A DNA stretch of 64,000 nucleotides from an uncultured Acidimicrobiales bacterium (lineage in GTDB: Bacteria > Actinomycetota > Acidimicrobiia > Acidimicrobiales > SZUA-35): positions 17,422 to 81,421 of the forward strand of contig CALEWY010000056.1 in the NCBI GenBank assembly GCA_937925335.1, written 5' to 3'. Under the pieces are notes generated by a model. That model saw only the letters and a program-made list of their open reading frames with translations, was not told the DNA's origin and did not search any database. The stretch's first letter is position 1, and each line of letters opens with the position of its first letter. Of this stretch, positions 16,327 through 25,319 are shown one piece after another. A program made the translations under genes and the position numbers.

Positions 16327-16382
16327 CCCTGCAGTGTGAACTCGCTCAGCTCATTGAATGACGGGCCAATTGAAATGACGGG

Positions 16383-19091
16383 CTAGCTGAGGTGACGGAC
16401 CTCGCTCAAAGGGCCCTCGTCGATTCGCCGGATCGTGAGGCTGGCGTCGACCAGCGCAACGCCAGCGTCTGAAACGAGCAACGGGTTCACGTGAAGTACA
16501 GCGACCGCAGGAACACCATCGGCGATCGCGGCGAGGCGGCCGAGCAGCTCGGCAAGGCCCTGCCTGCCCGTCTGCGTCCCGACGGTTCGAGCGAGCCACG
16601 TCGTTTCGATCATGTGGTCGATCGCAGCCGGCGACAGCGGCAGTGATATCGACAGCGTGTTGTCGATCAACGCGCTGATCACACCACCGACGCCGAGCAG
16701 GATCCGACTACCGAACTGGTCTTGCACCAGTTCGGCACGGAGATGCCATCCGGTTTGCGCCTGGCGTTGAATGATCGCCGGATACAGCGCGTCGCCGTGG
16801 AGCTCTGCCATTCGCTGCATCGCCGCCTCGACGCTCGATCGATCGTGCAAATCGAGTGCAACGCCGCCAGTTTCGCCAGCCGAACGCATCGCAACACTGC
16901 TCGCCTTCACCACCACGGGATAACCGAGCTCGTCAGCAGCATCTCCAGCGGCAGCTGCTGCGGCAATTGGATCGGCCGAGTGAGCGATCACCCGATAACT
17001 CGAGATGGGCAGGTCGAGCAGATTGGTCAATCCACCAAACTCCGGCATCGTCAGGTCGAGCCGGCGCCGATCCTCGCTCCCGAGGGCAAGCGATACGGCG
17101 GCCCGAGCTCGCTCCGCCCAGTCGTCGTCGGCCTCGATCCAGGCGTCGTTCGGCAGCTCACGCCACTCCACATAATCAGCAACTCGTCCGAGAGCCTTGG
17201 CCGCATCCTCGGGGAAGGGGAAGAACGGCGGCCCCTCCTCCTCGAAGTCCACGATGTCGGCCAGCCCGGTGGCAACCAGCGGCTTTTCAACGGCCCGATC
17301 GATCCGAACGAGTAGCTCGGTGATCCGCTCCAGTGAGATCGATGGCGTGGGCACCAGCGCAGCCAAAACCATGTCGACCTCAGAACTCACCGACGCCCCG
17401 ACGAGTGCTTCTTCATAGATCGAGAAGTCGGCCGAACGGCTGAGGTCGAGCGTGTCTGCATCACCCACGAGCACGGCGTCGGTCCCTGTGGAGGCGACGG
17501 CACCTGGGACAACAACCTCGAGCCCTTCACGGCGCAACGCCTGAGCGGCCAACCGACCCACCGAGGCGGCGTTCGACACGATGGCGACCCGGTTGCCAGC
17601 GGGGAGCGGCTGGTTGACGAACACACCCGACTGCGTCACCAAGTCGGCCACTTGATCGACCAGCACCACGCCGCTCTGGCGCAGCAACATCGCCACCGTC
17701 TCGTCGGCGGGTGAGACGGCCACGATCGGCTTGAGGCGCGACAGGCCTCGTGCGATACGAGCGAACTTTCGCATGTTGCCGTAGTTCTCGAGGTACAGCG
17801 CCACAACTTGCGTCTGCTCATCTTCGGTCCAGTAAGAGAGCATGTCGTTGACGGAAACGTCTGCTCGATTGCCAACGGCAACCATGCTCGAGAGTCCGAC
17901 GTGGCGATGTTTCATCGTCTGAAGAACACCGGCCCCCAACGGGCCCGACTGCGACAGCAGTCCGACTGCGCCTGGTTCCACCTCGGTGGGAACGAAGATC
18001 GCGTGGAGGCTGACATCGGGGTGTGAGTTGATGAGGCCGAACGAGTTCGGACCGATCAATCGAAGGCCATTCCCGCGTGCGAGGGCGACGATGCGCTGCT
18101 CCCGCTTGCGGCCTTCTTCGCCTGCGTCGCTGAACCCAACCGACACCACAACAACACCAGCCACACCCGCATCGATGCACTCCTGCACCGCTGCCTCGAC
18201 GCCTGCCGCAGGGATCGCGATGACGGCAAGATCGACCGAACCCTCGATGTCGGCGAGTGATGCGACGGCTCGAACTCCGGCGATCTCTTCGCCGGCCGCT
18301 GCAGAGTTGACGGCGTGCAGTGTTCCGGTGAATCCGTTCGCGCTGATCGAGCGAACGAGCTCGTGACCAACAGCCCCGAGCTCTCGACTCGCCCCGATTA
18401 CGGCGACCGACGCTGGGGTGACGAGGCGCGCGATCGATCGTGCTTGCGCTACTCGTTCGCGGTTCTCGATCGCCGCCGTCGCCTCATCGGTGATGTCGAT
18501 ACCCAGATCGACCTCGATCACCCCGTCGGCAAAGCCGGTCGACACGTCGAATCCGCCACGACGAAACACGCGGAGCATGCCGACGTTCTCGGGTAACACG
18601 GTGGCCGTGAACCCATCGAAGTTCTGTCGGCGTCCGGCGGCTGCGAGGAACTCGAGCATGATCGTGGCGATGCCCTTGCCGTGGTGCTCGTCATCGACGA
18701 AGAAGGCAACCTCGGCCCGTTTCTCGCCCGGGTGGTTCGGCGAGTCCCAGCCTTCGTAGCGAGCGACTGCAACGATCTGCCCTCCGAGGATGGCGACGAA
18801 CGCCATGCGCTTCTCGTAGTCAATGCGCGTGAAGTAGTCGAGTTCTCGGTCGCTCAGCTCGGGGCGATACCGGAAGAATCGAAAGTAGATGCTCTCCTGA
18901 GACTGCCGCTTGTGGAACGCATCGAGCAGGTCCCGGTCTTCCGGTCGGATCGGGCGGATACTCGCCGTCGACCCGTCGCCGAGGACCACGTCGGTCTCCC
19001 ACTCGACTGGATAGTCAGGCGTCAGCTCTGCATCGTCGGAGTCCACTCCGCCATCGTAGGTTCGCCACACCAACCCGCCCGCCATCACCAC
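16383..19091 (-). CDS. Protein lysine acetyltransferase Pat (GNAT fused to NDP-forming acyl-CoA synthetase-like domain)
   Basis: A 902-residue protein. Residues about 30-195 are a GNAT domain (RPIRPEDRDLLDAFHKRQS; acetyl-CoA loop near VDDEHHGKGIATIMLEFLAAAGR). A CoA-binding Rossmann domain (SVAVIGASRELGAVGHEL), succinyl-CoA ligase-like domains (LIGPNSFGLIN, LLSQSGPLGAG) and a C-terminal ATP-grasp-like region (VVVKASSVAMRSAGETGGVALDL) follow. GNAT-first order is the actinobacterial form. In Salmonella Pat the GNAT is at the C-terminus. These enzymes acetylate and silence acyl-CoA synthetases. The phospho-His of true synthetases is not evident. Three starts are possible (19091, 19085 and GTG 19046), and none has a strong ribosome site. 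Three palindromic repeats lie just upstream. Confidence 0.87.
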   Translation of the reverse strand: MVMAGGLVWRTYDGGVDSDDAELTPDYPVEWETDVVLGDGSTASIRPIRPEDRDLLDAFHKRQSQESIYFRFFRYRPELSDRELDYFTRIDYEKRMAFVAILGGQIVAVARYEGWDSPNHPGEKRAEVAFFVDDEHHGKGIATIMLEFLAAAGRRQNFDGFTATVLPENVGMLRVFRRGGFDVSTGFADGVIEVDLGIDITDEATAAIENRERVAQARSIARLVTPASVAVIGASRELGAVGHELVRSISANGFTGTLHAVNSAAAGEEIAGVRAVASLADIEGSVDLAVIAIPAAGVEAAVQECIDAGVAGVVVVSVGFSDAGEEGRKREQRIVALARGNGLRLIGPNSFGLINSHPDVSLHAIFVPTEVEPGAVGLLSQSGPLGAGVLQTMKHRHVGLSSMVAVGNRADVSVNDMLSYWTEDEQTQVVALYLENYGNMRKFARIARGLSRLKPIVAVSPADETVAMLLRQSGVVLVDQVADLVTQSGVFVNQPLPAGNRVAIVSNAASVGRLAAQALRREGLEVVVPGAVASTGTDAVLVGDADTLDLSRSADFSIYEEALVGASVSSEVDMVLAALVPTPSISLERITELLVRIDRAVEKPLVATGLADIVDFEEEGPPFFPFPEDAAKALGRVADYVEWRELPNDAWIEADDDWAERARAAVSLALGSEDRRRLDLTMPEFGGLTNLLDLPISSYRVIAHSADPIAAAAAAGDAADELGYPVVVKASSVAMRSAGETGGVALDLHDRSSVEAAMQRMAELHGDALYPAIIQRQAQTGWHLRAELVQDQFGSRILLGVGGVISALIDNTLSISLPLSPAAIDHMIETTWLARTVGTQTGRQGLAELLGRLAAIADGVPAVAVLHVNPLLVSDAGVALVDASLTIRRIDEGPLSEVRHLS

Positions 19092-19130
19092 GCCAAACCA
19101 CGCGCTCGCTAGGCCGACAGCTACTCACCA

Positions 19131-19304
19131 ACCTGCCGCACCTCTGAGGCAACACCCACCAGCGGAACCTGCCGCACCTCAGAGGTGTGGCAGGCGCGCC
19201 CGATACGCGCCCGAGGGAATGTTGCGTAGATAGTGGGTTTCCGCGAAATCCGCGCCGTTCCTGGCCAAAAACGCAACCTGCCGCACCTCAGAGGTGCGGC
19301 AGGT
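19131..19304. repeat. Three copies of an ACCTGCCGCACCTC palindromic element
   Basis: The 14-base arm ACCTGCCGCACCTC begins at 19131 (half element only), 19167 (paired with GAGGTGTGGCAGG, one mismatch) and 19276 (paired perfectly with GAGGTGCGGCAGGT around a central A). All lie between the Pat start and the stop of the upstream LPVTG gene. The third also serves as a terminator stem. The copies could be REP-like or a repeated protein-binding site. Confidence 0.8.
19266..19304 (-). terminator. Intrinsic terminator of the LPVTG surface-protein gene
   Basis: On the minus strand the perfect 14-bp stem (19276-19304, single-base centre) is followed by TGCGTTTTTGG. It stands 47 bp after the stop codon of the 19351-21219 gene. 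Confidence 0.8.
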
Positions 19305-19350
19305 CGCACGATCGCATGCGCCGGTGTTTAGGTTGAGCGAGCGCTGGGAG

Positions 19351-21219
19351 CTAATCGGCTGCGACGTAGCGGCGTCCGACGAGGCTCAACAGCGACAGGC
19401 CAGCGATGGCCAGGCTGAGCCCGATCATCACCAGAAGACCCGAGGTTGAACCCGTGACCGGCAACGCACCTTGTCCGGGCGTCTGCTGGTTCACGGCCCC
19501 TGGAATCGGCTCGTTCGACTGCTCGACGAACGGAATCTCGACTGACGAGACCGGCGACCCGCTCTCCACGGCCGGTTCGATCGACGGACCAGCGGGTGCG
19601 GTGTCGACCGGAGGGCTGGTTGGCGGCGCGGTCGGTGACGGAGTCGGATCCGCCTCGGCCGGCGGATCGGCGACCGGAGCCTGGGTGACTGGAGGATCAG
19701 TCGCCGGCGGATCGGTTGCCGGTGGTTCGGAAACCGGAACATCCGACTGAGGCAGTTCGGCCGGAGGCTCTTCGGTGACGTCCTCTTCGATCACAAGATC
19801 GATCGGCTCTTCGGTGACCGGCTCGTCCTTCTCGCACTCGGCGGGAAGCTCTTCGCCATCGGCAACACGCTCGTCGCCATTCTCGAGGGTGCACGGATCG
19901 ACCTCATCGGCCGCCTCACCGTCGATGCACTCGATCGGGATGTCGGCATCGTCGCTGGCCTGGTTGCACGGATCGTCGACGACCGGCACCTCGTTGCATT
20001 CATCCGCAACGGCATCGTCTGCGAGGCCATCGTTGGTGTCGCCGTCGGCTGCGTCACACGGATCGACGACTGGGGCTTCACCACAATCAGCGGCATCGCC
20101 TTCTGAGACATCGCCCTCGGCGGCGTCGCCTTCGGTGAGATCATCGTCGGTTGCCTCACACGGATGGGCCACCGGAGCTTCGCCACACTCGGCGCCAGCA
20201 GCATCAGCCGCTTCGCCATCGACGGCATCGGCCTCAACGTCACCATCGTCAGCAGCACACGGTGCTTCGCCACACTCGGCGGCTTCGTCACTCGCAGCGC
20301 CGTCATCAGCTGTTACGTCGGAGTCGTCGCCTTCAAGAACACCATCAACGGCACCATCAACCGCATCATCGGCGCATGGATCAATCGCTGGCTCGTCGCC
20401 ACACTCGGCCGCTTCGTCATTCGTTGCGCCGTCACTCGTTGCGCCGTCGTCGGCCGCAGCGTCGGCGTCAGCACCGTCGGCGGCTCCTTCAGCGCTGGCA
20501 TCGGTGGCACACGGCGCCTCGTCGCACTCGATCGATTCGTCTGCGACAACGTCTTCATCGGCAACATCATCAGCTGCGGATTCATCAGCAGGCTCGACAG
20601 CGCCGTCGTCGGAAGCGTCGTCACAGACTGCATCGTCGACGTCGTCAGCCGGCTCTTCTTCAGCAGCCTCACCAGCGATGCACAGCGCGATCACCTTGAG
20701 CGAGTTGGGCCCAGCGACGGCGTTGTTTGCGCCGAAGTGCTCGATCGTGACACCGTCAGCCGGTGCGTCGAGGGTGAACGAACCGAGTTCGGAAACGGCC
20801 CACGCCGTGTGGGCTCCATCAGCGAGGTCAGATGTGTAAGCCGTGGCCGACACCGCTTCGCCGCCGGCGGTGATGACCAGACGAACCTGTTCGTTGGCCT
20901 GTGCGTTCACCTCTGCGCGGTAGGAGTAGCTGTCGTGGGTCGATGCCTGCACCGAGTACGTGCCAGCGGGGAGATCGACCGACAGCGAATGACTGAGCAT
21001 CATGTCGGGCGCTTGGCCAAAGCGCATGGGTGCAAACGACTCGGCATCAGTTGGGCCAGTCGAGGCCACAACGATGGGATCCGAGCAGTCCAGTGACGCG
21101 GGAGCGACGTAGACGTCGCTTGCACCAGATCGGGCCTCGCCTCCAACGATGGATGCGCCAACACTCACTGCTGCGATCGCAATGAGGCTGGAAAGAACAG
21201 CGCTCAACCGACGATTCAT
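19351..21219 (-). CDS. Acidic, Cys-motif repeat surface protein with LPVTG sortase signal
   Basis: A 622-residue secreted protein. The signal peptide is MNRRLSAVLSSLIAIAAVSVGASIVGG. A domain of about 150 residues follows with no family I recognise. Residues about 200-450 are almost entirely Asp, Glu and Ala, with a recurring ECGEAPxxxPC-type motif (at least six degenerate copies, each with two Cys). A Pro/Thr/Glu stalk follows, then QGALPVTGSTSGLLVMIGLSLAIAG and RR at the C-terminus, a classical sortase signal, so the protein should be anchored in the cell wall. ATG 21219 is chosen because the signal peptide starts there. The open frame runs 62 codons further up without a signal peptide. The paired Cys suggest disulfide-linked or metal-binding loops (inference). 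Confidence 0.82.
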   Translation of the reverse strand: MNRRLSAVLSSLIAIAAVSVGASIVGGEARSGASDVYVAPASLDCSDPIVVASTGPTDAESFAPMRFGQAPDMMLSHSLSVDLPAGTYSVQASTHDSYSYRAEVNAQANEQVRLVITAGGEAVSATAYTSDLADGAHTAWAVSELGSFTLDAPADGVTIEHFGANNAVAGPNSLKVIALCIAGEAAEEEPADDVDDAVCDDASDDGAVEPADESAADDVADEDVVADESIECDEAPCATDASAEGAADGADADAAADDGATSDGATNDEAAECGDEPAIDPCADDAVDGAVDGVLEGDDSDVTADDGAASDEAAECGEAPCAADDGDVEADAVDGEAADAAGAECGEAPVAHPCEATDDDLTEGDAAEGDVSEGDAADCGEAPVVDPCDAADGDTNDGLADDAVADECNEVPVVDDPCNQASDDADIPIECIDGEAADEVDPCTLENGDERVADGEELPAECEKDEPVTEEPIDLVIEEDVTEEPPAELPQSDVPVSEPPATDPPATDPPVTQAPVADPPAEADPTPSPTAPPTSPPVDTAPAGPSIEPAVESGSPVSSVEIPFVEQSNEPIPGAVNQQTPGQGALPVTGSTSGLLVMIGLSLAIAGLSLLSLVGRRYVAAD

Positions 21220-21574
21220 GGGTTTTGCCTTTTCATTTCGGGGGACTTCGTCCTCCGCCATTGCCCTCACTACTGCCGAGAGAAAAACTATGCGACCCCA
21301 CGTCATCGATCGCGGATGCTCACAACGACCAACCAAAATCGGGGTCGAGCGACAACCAGCAATACCGCCCAACCCAATCGAGGGCACTGAGCGGCGTTGA
21401 TCCACCCGCTCTGATCGAAACGACAGCCCTGACGACCAGCCCGAGTCAAACGACCGCTCTGGTCGTCATGGCGGCTCTCGCGCTCTCGCCGCCGAACGAC
21501 CCAACCCCCGAACGATCCCACGCCATCGAAAGACGCACGCCGCCGAGGGCACCACCCGCTGATCGAACGTGGCA
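21220..21574. other. 355-bp stretch between the surface-protein gene and the tRNA-Val terminator
   Basis: No ORF here has a ribosome site and normal codon use. On the minus strand, CATAGT followed by TTTTTCTC at about 21283-21295 could be a -10 element of the surface-protein promoter, but no convincing -35 is seen. Nothing else is recognised. Confidence 0.4.
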
Positions 21575-21612
21575 TAAAACCAACAAGACCCCGCCGAGGC
21601 GGGGTCTTGGTT
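21575..21612 (-). terminator. Intrinsic terminator after tRNA-Val
   Basis: On the minus strand, CAAGACCCCGCC and GGCGGGGTCTTG form a 12-bp stem with a tiny loop, followed by TTGGTTTTA. It begins 4 bp past the tRNA 3' end. Confidence 0.88.
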
Positions 21613-21615
21613 GAG

Positions 21616-21689
21616 TGGGCCGTACAGGACTTGAACCTGTGACCCCTACCGTGTCGAGGTAGTGCTCTAGCCAACTGAGCTAACGGCCC
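21616..21689 (-). tRNA. tRNA-Val (anticodon GAC)
   Basis: 74 nt with a 7-bp acceptor stem (GGGCCGT/ACGGCCC), D arm GCTC/GAGC, anticodon stem CTACC/GGTAG, and T arm ACAGG-TTCAAGT-CCTGT. The loop is TCGACAC, which places GAC at 34-36 and leaves C rather than U at position 33. CCA is not encoded. Followed by a strong terminator. Confidence 0.93.
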
Positions 21690-21787
21690 GTGAACCTGAT
21701 CACTTTCGCAACCAGGAATTGCGGTCCGCCGAGACTACCGGAAGGCAAGCTCGGCGACACGCCTGTTTCCAGACGAGATATGGATGG

Positions 21788-21861
21788 AGCGCAGGGCGGG
21801 ATTTGAACCCGCGAATCACGGCTTTGCAGGCCGCTCCCTTAGGCCACTCGGGCACCTGCGC
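21788..21861 (-). tRNA. tRNA-Cys (anticodon GCA)
   Basis: 74 nt with acceptor GCGCAGG/CCTGCGC, anticodon loop CTGCAAA (GCA at 34-36), T arm GCGGG-TTCAAAT-CCCGC and the U73 discriminator typical of tRNA-Cys. CCA is not encoded. It lies 98 bp upstream of tRNA-Val on the same strand, so the two may share a transcript. Confidence 0.95.
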
Positions 21862-21885
21862 AGGGACATGCGATGGTAGCAGCGA

Positions 21886-23232
21886 TCAGCGCGTCTCGAT
21901 CAGTACGGGTGGCCCACCAAAGAAAACGTCTTGAATGACCGTGCGCTCCGACGTTTCGAGGTCCAAGACGATGGCCTGGCCACTTGCCGCGAAGGCCACG
22001 TAGCGCCCGTTCGGGCCGACGCTCACCGGCGTGCCTTCGCCGCCCTCGATGTTCTCCGCTATGACTTGCATTGTCTCGAGGTCGATCAATGTGAACTGCC
22101 AGCGCACATCGCGCGAGACCAGCAGCCGGTCGTTCGCCATCACGACTCCGTCTGCAACATCATCGGGAACCGGGCGCCGCAGGATTTCGAAGGTCTCGGC
22201 GTCAAGCCATCGAAGTGTGCAGCGAAGTTGATCGTCGCATTCTTCGGTGAGAAGAATCGTCTCGCCCTCAGCGACAAGCCGTCCCTCAGCCACCTTCTGG
22301 AGACGCTCACCATCGCGTTCATAGACACCGCCCGAACGGGGCGAGGTGAACCGGCCGCTCGACATGCCGTAGGAGAACCACGGCAGATCCGTCTCGCTTT
22401 CGCTGAGAATCCCCGCTGTCGCAAGATCCACGACAACCTCACGAACCACCGACTCTTCTCCGTCGAATCGATCGATCATCATCGCGATCGAACCGTCGAC
22501 CGGCCCGGGGCTGATCTGGAACGCGTACGAGTCACCGCTGTGCAGCGGCACTCGATCCGCTTCGAGATCATTGAGAGGAAGCGCGGCGAGCGTGCCACTT
22601 CCTGTGTTCGGGCGAATGACGAGGAAGTCGCCAATGGCGATCACTGGCGTCAAACTCCTATTGATCTGCGTCTCGATACCCGTGTCGAGATCGACCAGCC
22701 GCAGGGGGTTTGCGAGAACAACGCTCAGACCGGAGCTTTCGAGCGGTGCAAACGTCGCTTCCTCAGAGCGAGCCGGGCCCGACGAACCATCATCTCGTTC
22801 GAACGCTGCGCCGATCCCCGTCGTGGTGACCGGCGAATCCTCATCATCGAGTTGATCGTCGTCGTCATCGCTGCGGGTCGAGGATGTCGACTCTCCGTCG
22901 TCGCTGTCGCCTTCCCCATCTGCGTCGCCGCCATCTGCCTCCGCTCCGTCGTTTGCAGAACTCGCCGCTTCCTGATCGGTCGCCTCGCCGGCAACGTCCG
23001 AACCGCCCGACGTGATGAGCGACCAACCAACAACAGCGGCGAGAAGCAGTCCGAGCCCGGCGAGCCAGCGGCCAGATGAACCGTTGCTCGTCGACACCGA
23101 CGTCGTGGTCGTCGTTGGGCCGCCAACGTTCAGAAGAACAGGGCCGTCGGCCGCATCTCCACAGCTCGAACAGAACCGCTGCCCATCACTCAGGGCGGCA
23201 TCGCAGTTGATGCACTGGTTCTGCTTGGTCAT
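21886..23232 (-). CDS. Zinc-ribbon, single-pass membrane protein with beta-propeller-like extracellular domain
   Basis: A 448-residue protein of unknown function. The N-terminus carries a zinc ribbon (CINCDAAL...FCSSCGD, two CxxC pairs at about residues 7-26). A Thr/Ser linker, one membrane helix (WLAGLGLLLAAVVGWSLI) and a very acidic linker of about 60 residues follow. The C-terminal 280 residues contain repeated short 'D-L-E/D-T' strands (VDLDTGIETQI, LDAETFEIL, IDLETMQVI, LDLETSERTV), as in WD/YVTN-like propellers. The zinc ribbon would be cytoplasmic and the propeller outside. The gene at 47497 has the same general plan without the ribbon. ATG 23232 follows an in-frame TTG. Confidence 0.75.
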   Translation of the reverse strand: MTKQNQCINCDAALSDGQRFCSSCGDAADGPVLLNVGGPTTTTTSVSTSNGSSGRWLAGLGLLLAAVVGWSLITSGGSDVAGEATDQEAASSANDGAEADGGDADGEGDSDDGESTSSTRSDDDDDQLDDEDSPVTTTGIGAAFERDDGSSGPARSEEATFAPLESSGLSVVLANPLRLVDLDTGIETQINRSLTPVIAIGDFLVIRPNTGSGTLAALPLNDLEADRVPLHSGDSYAFQISPGPVDGSIAMMIDRFDGEESVVREVVVDLATAGILSESETDLPWFSYGMSSGRFTSPRSGGVYERDGERLQKVAEGRLVAEGETILLTEECDDQLRCTLRWLDAETFEILRRPVPDDVADGVVMANDRLLVSRDVRWQFTLIDLETMQVIAENIEGGEGTPVSVGPNGRYVAFAASGQAIVLDLETSERTVIQDVFFGGPPVLIETR

Positions 23233-23353
23233 CAACGTCGAGAGTAGAGGTTGGCCGCACCACCTTCACGTCGGGCGCTCGGCATCGCGAGGGAGAGAAA
23301 TCTGCGCGATCGCCCGTCAGGGATCGGGCGTCGATCGGTCTACGGTTTACGTA

Positions 23354-24196
23354 GTGAGCGGCGATGCAACCAGCCACCCCGAGAGTCACGACTCCAACCC
23401 CACTGACCCCGGTGGCGCCCGGATCGGCCTCGTGCTCGGCGCTGGAGGGTCCGCAGGTGGCGCATTCACCAGAGGATGTTTCACCGCTCTGGAAGACACG
23501 ACCGGTTTCCAGCCATCGATGGCGACCCAACTTCTCGGAACGTCGATCGGTGCTTACATCTCCGCCCGGATCCCCGACGGAGCACCAGCCACACCGACCG
23601 TTCTGGCAGCGCTGCTCGATAGGGCGGCGATCCCCGCTCCCCCATCCAGTCGGGACCGAGTGCTCACGACCATCCGCTCGCTCATCGGCCGCTCCATCTG
23701 CTTTGCGAAACCTCCCGGCCGGGAGGATCCACGCCAATGGGTAGAAGCGGTCGACCCAACGTCGATGACCCGAGTTGTCTCCGCTCGCTGCCGAGCCGGC
23801 ACTCGTCGAGTCGTGCCGATCAAAGATTCGCCGACCGCAGAGCTGGACATCGCTGCGTCCGGAGCCGTGCCAATCGGAGCCAAGCCCGTGATTCTCGACG
23901 GCGCTGGTCACATCGACGGCGCCGTCTTGTCCGTCACCAACGCCGACCTGATCGACCTCGATTCGATCGACCTGTTGATCGTGATCGCGCCACTCGTCTC
24001 AACGGGCGATGGCGGCAGCCTGCTCAGCCGAGCTGGTCGCCGACAGCTCCATTGCGAACTCGCCGGCGCCGCCAAGCACGGTGTTCCGACGATCGTGCTG
24101 GCACCTCCCGGTTCTGAGTACGAGCACCGCCAGAACAAGGAACGCCACCAAGCCTTCGCAGAATCGATGGTTCGTTCCGGCGACTTCAGCTGGTAG
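23354..24196 (+). CDS. Patatin-like phospholipase
   Basis: A 280-residue patatin-family hydrolase. The oxyanion glycine-rich loop is GLVLGAGGSAGGAFTRG, the nucleophile Ser64 lies in GTSIGA, and Asp188 in HIDGAVLS completes the Ser-Asp dyad. Patatin proteins hydrolyse acyl chains of membrane lipids or act on lysophospholipids. The usual DGG is DGA here, which is common in the family. GTG 23354 is chosen as the first start that keeps the whole domain. It has no ribosome site, so leaderless translation is possible. The gene stands between the divergent zinc-ribbon protein and the convergent GH5 gene. Confidence 0.82.
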   Translation: MSGDATSHPESHDSNPTDPGGARIGLVLGAGGSAGGAFTRGCFTALEDTTGFQPSMATQLLGTSIGAYISARIPDGAPATPTVLAALLDRAAIPAPPSSRDRVLTTIRSLIGRSICFAKPPGREDPRQWVEAVDPTSMTRVVSARCRAGTRRVVPIKDSPTAELDIAASGAVPIGAKPVILDGAGHIDGAVLSVTNADLIDLDSIDLLIVIAPLVSTGDGGSLLSRAGRRQLHCELAGAAKHGVPTIVLAPPGSEYEHRQNKERHQAFAESMVRSGDFSW

Positions 24197-24266
24197 CGAC
24201 GCACCCTCCGAGGCGCACGATCGCTGCGTCAGCGCACGGCCACCGCGTCAAATAGCAGCCACGGCG

Positions 24267-25319
24267 TCAGCTCGAGATCAGCGCTCCGATCAACTCGTCA
24301 TCCCACGCTTCGGCGCCATCGTCGAACGCACCAAAGTCGACCGTCGCCCAATCCCAGTATCCCCACGAGAAGTCGTTCGATTCGGCCACCGTTCGAACGA
24401 ATCGAAGCCACTCGAGGCGGTCTTCCCGGCTCGCTTCGGACAACACGCCGAACTCACCGAGGAACATCGGCCGATCCTGCTCGTTCGCCCACGCTGCGGC
24501 TCCGGCGAACTGATCGGCGATCACGGCACGGTCCTCATCGGTCCCCCACGGTGTGCCAAGCCAGGCCTCGGCGCCCTCGATGAAGCCGGCTCCCTGATGG
24601 GTGAACACAAACGGCTCGTAGTAGTGAAACGACGCGATGAGATTGTCGTCATCAGGGAGGGTGAGTTCTGGAAGATCGAGCACTCGATACCAGAGCGCCG
24701 GGCCGACGATGATCGTTCGACCAGGGTTCGCCACTCGGATCACCCGAACAGCATCGGCTACCAGCCGGGTCCAATCGTCGCCAACAAGCTCACCGTTCGG
24801 CTCGTTCAAGATCTCGAAGATCACCGACGCTGGCTGATCGACATAGTGCGCCGAGATCTGCCGCCAGATCGCCAGGAACCGAAGGCGGTTCGCCGCCGGA
24901 TCATCGTTCAACGCATCGAAGTGATGCACGTCGACCACGACGGCAAGATCGAGCTCCACAGCACGATCGATCACTGGGTCGAGCCGATCGAAGAACTCAT
25001 CCTCGATCGCATAGGGAGCAGTAGCCCCTGACCAATCCGACCACCGAGCAGGGATTCGAATCGCGGTGAAACCCGCCGCGGCGATCGAATCCACGTCGTC
25101 AAGCTGGAAGTCCGGTCCCCACTGCTCGCCCCGGCCAACTTCGAACACACCGCCGAGATTGATCGTCCGCGCCAGCGCGGCGTTGGCCTCCCATGGATCC
25201 GATGAAACCTCGGAGACGTCGAGCGTTCGATCGACCTCGGAGCACGCCGCAGAGAACAGCACCACCGCAATCACGAGAAACGCGAGGGACGCAGCGAGCG
25301 CTCCCCGAACAACAGGCAT
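24267..25319 (-). CDS. Glycoside hydrolase family 5 enzyme (cellulase/endoglucanase-like), exported
   Basis: A 350-residue protein with an N-terminal export signal (MPVVRGALAASLAFLVIAVVLFSAACSE) that contains a possible lipoprotein Cys. The lipobox is imperfect. The GH5 (beta/alpha)8 barrel shows the acid/base Glu in FEILNEPNGEL, 'HYYEPFVFTHQGAGF', and the nucleophile Glu in MFLGEFGVLS. It probably hydrolyses beta-1,4-linked glucan or mannan outside the cell. The ATG overlaps the TGA of yqeY (25317-25321), so it is translated in a coupled manner with an unrelated gene. No CelR-like operator is seen here. Confidence 0.85.
   Translation of the reverse strand: MPVVRGALAASLAFLVIAVVLFSAACSEVDRTLDVSEVSSDPWEANAALARTINLGGVFEVGRGEQWGPDFQLDDVDSIAAAGFTAIRIPARWSDWSGATAPYAIEDEFFDRLDPVIDRAVELDLAVVVDVHHFDALNDDPAANRLRFLAIWRQISAHYVDQPASVIFEILNEPNGELVGDDWTRLVADAVRVIRVANPGRTIIVGPALWYRVLDLPELTLPDDDNLIASFHYYEPFVFTHQGAGFIEGAEAWLGTPWGTDEDRAVIADQFAGAAAWANEQDRPMFLGEFGVLSEASREDRLEWLRFVRTVAESNDFSWGYWDWATVDFGAFDDGAEAWDDELIGALISS

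Noticed and set aside
19775..20839. 354-codon plus-strand Ser/Ala-rich frame
   Set aside because: Antisense reading of the acidic repeat region of the LPVTG gene; low-complexity by-product.
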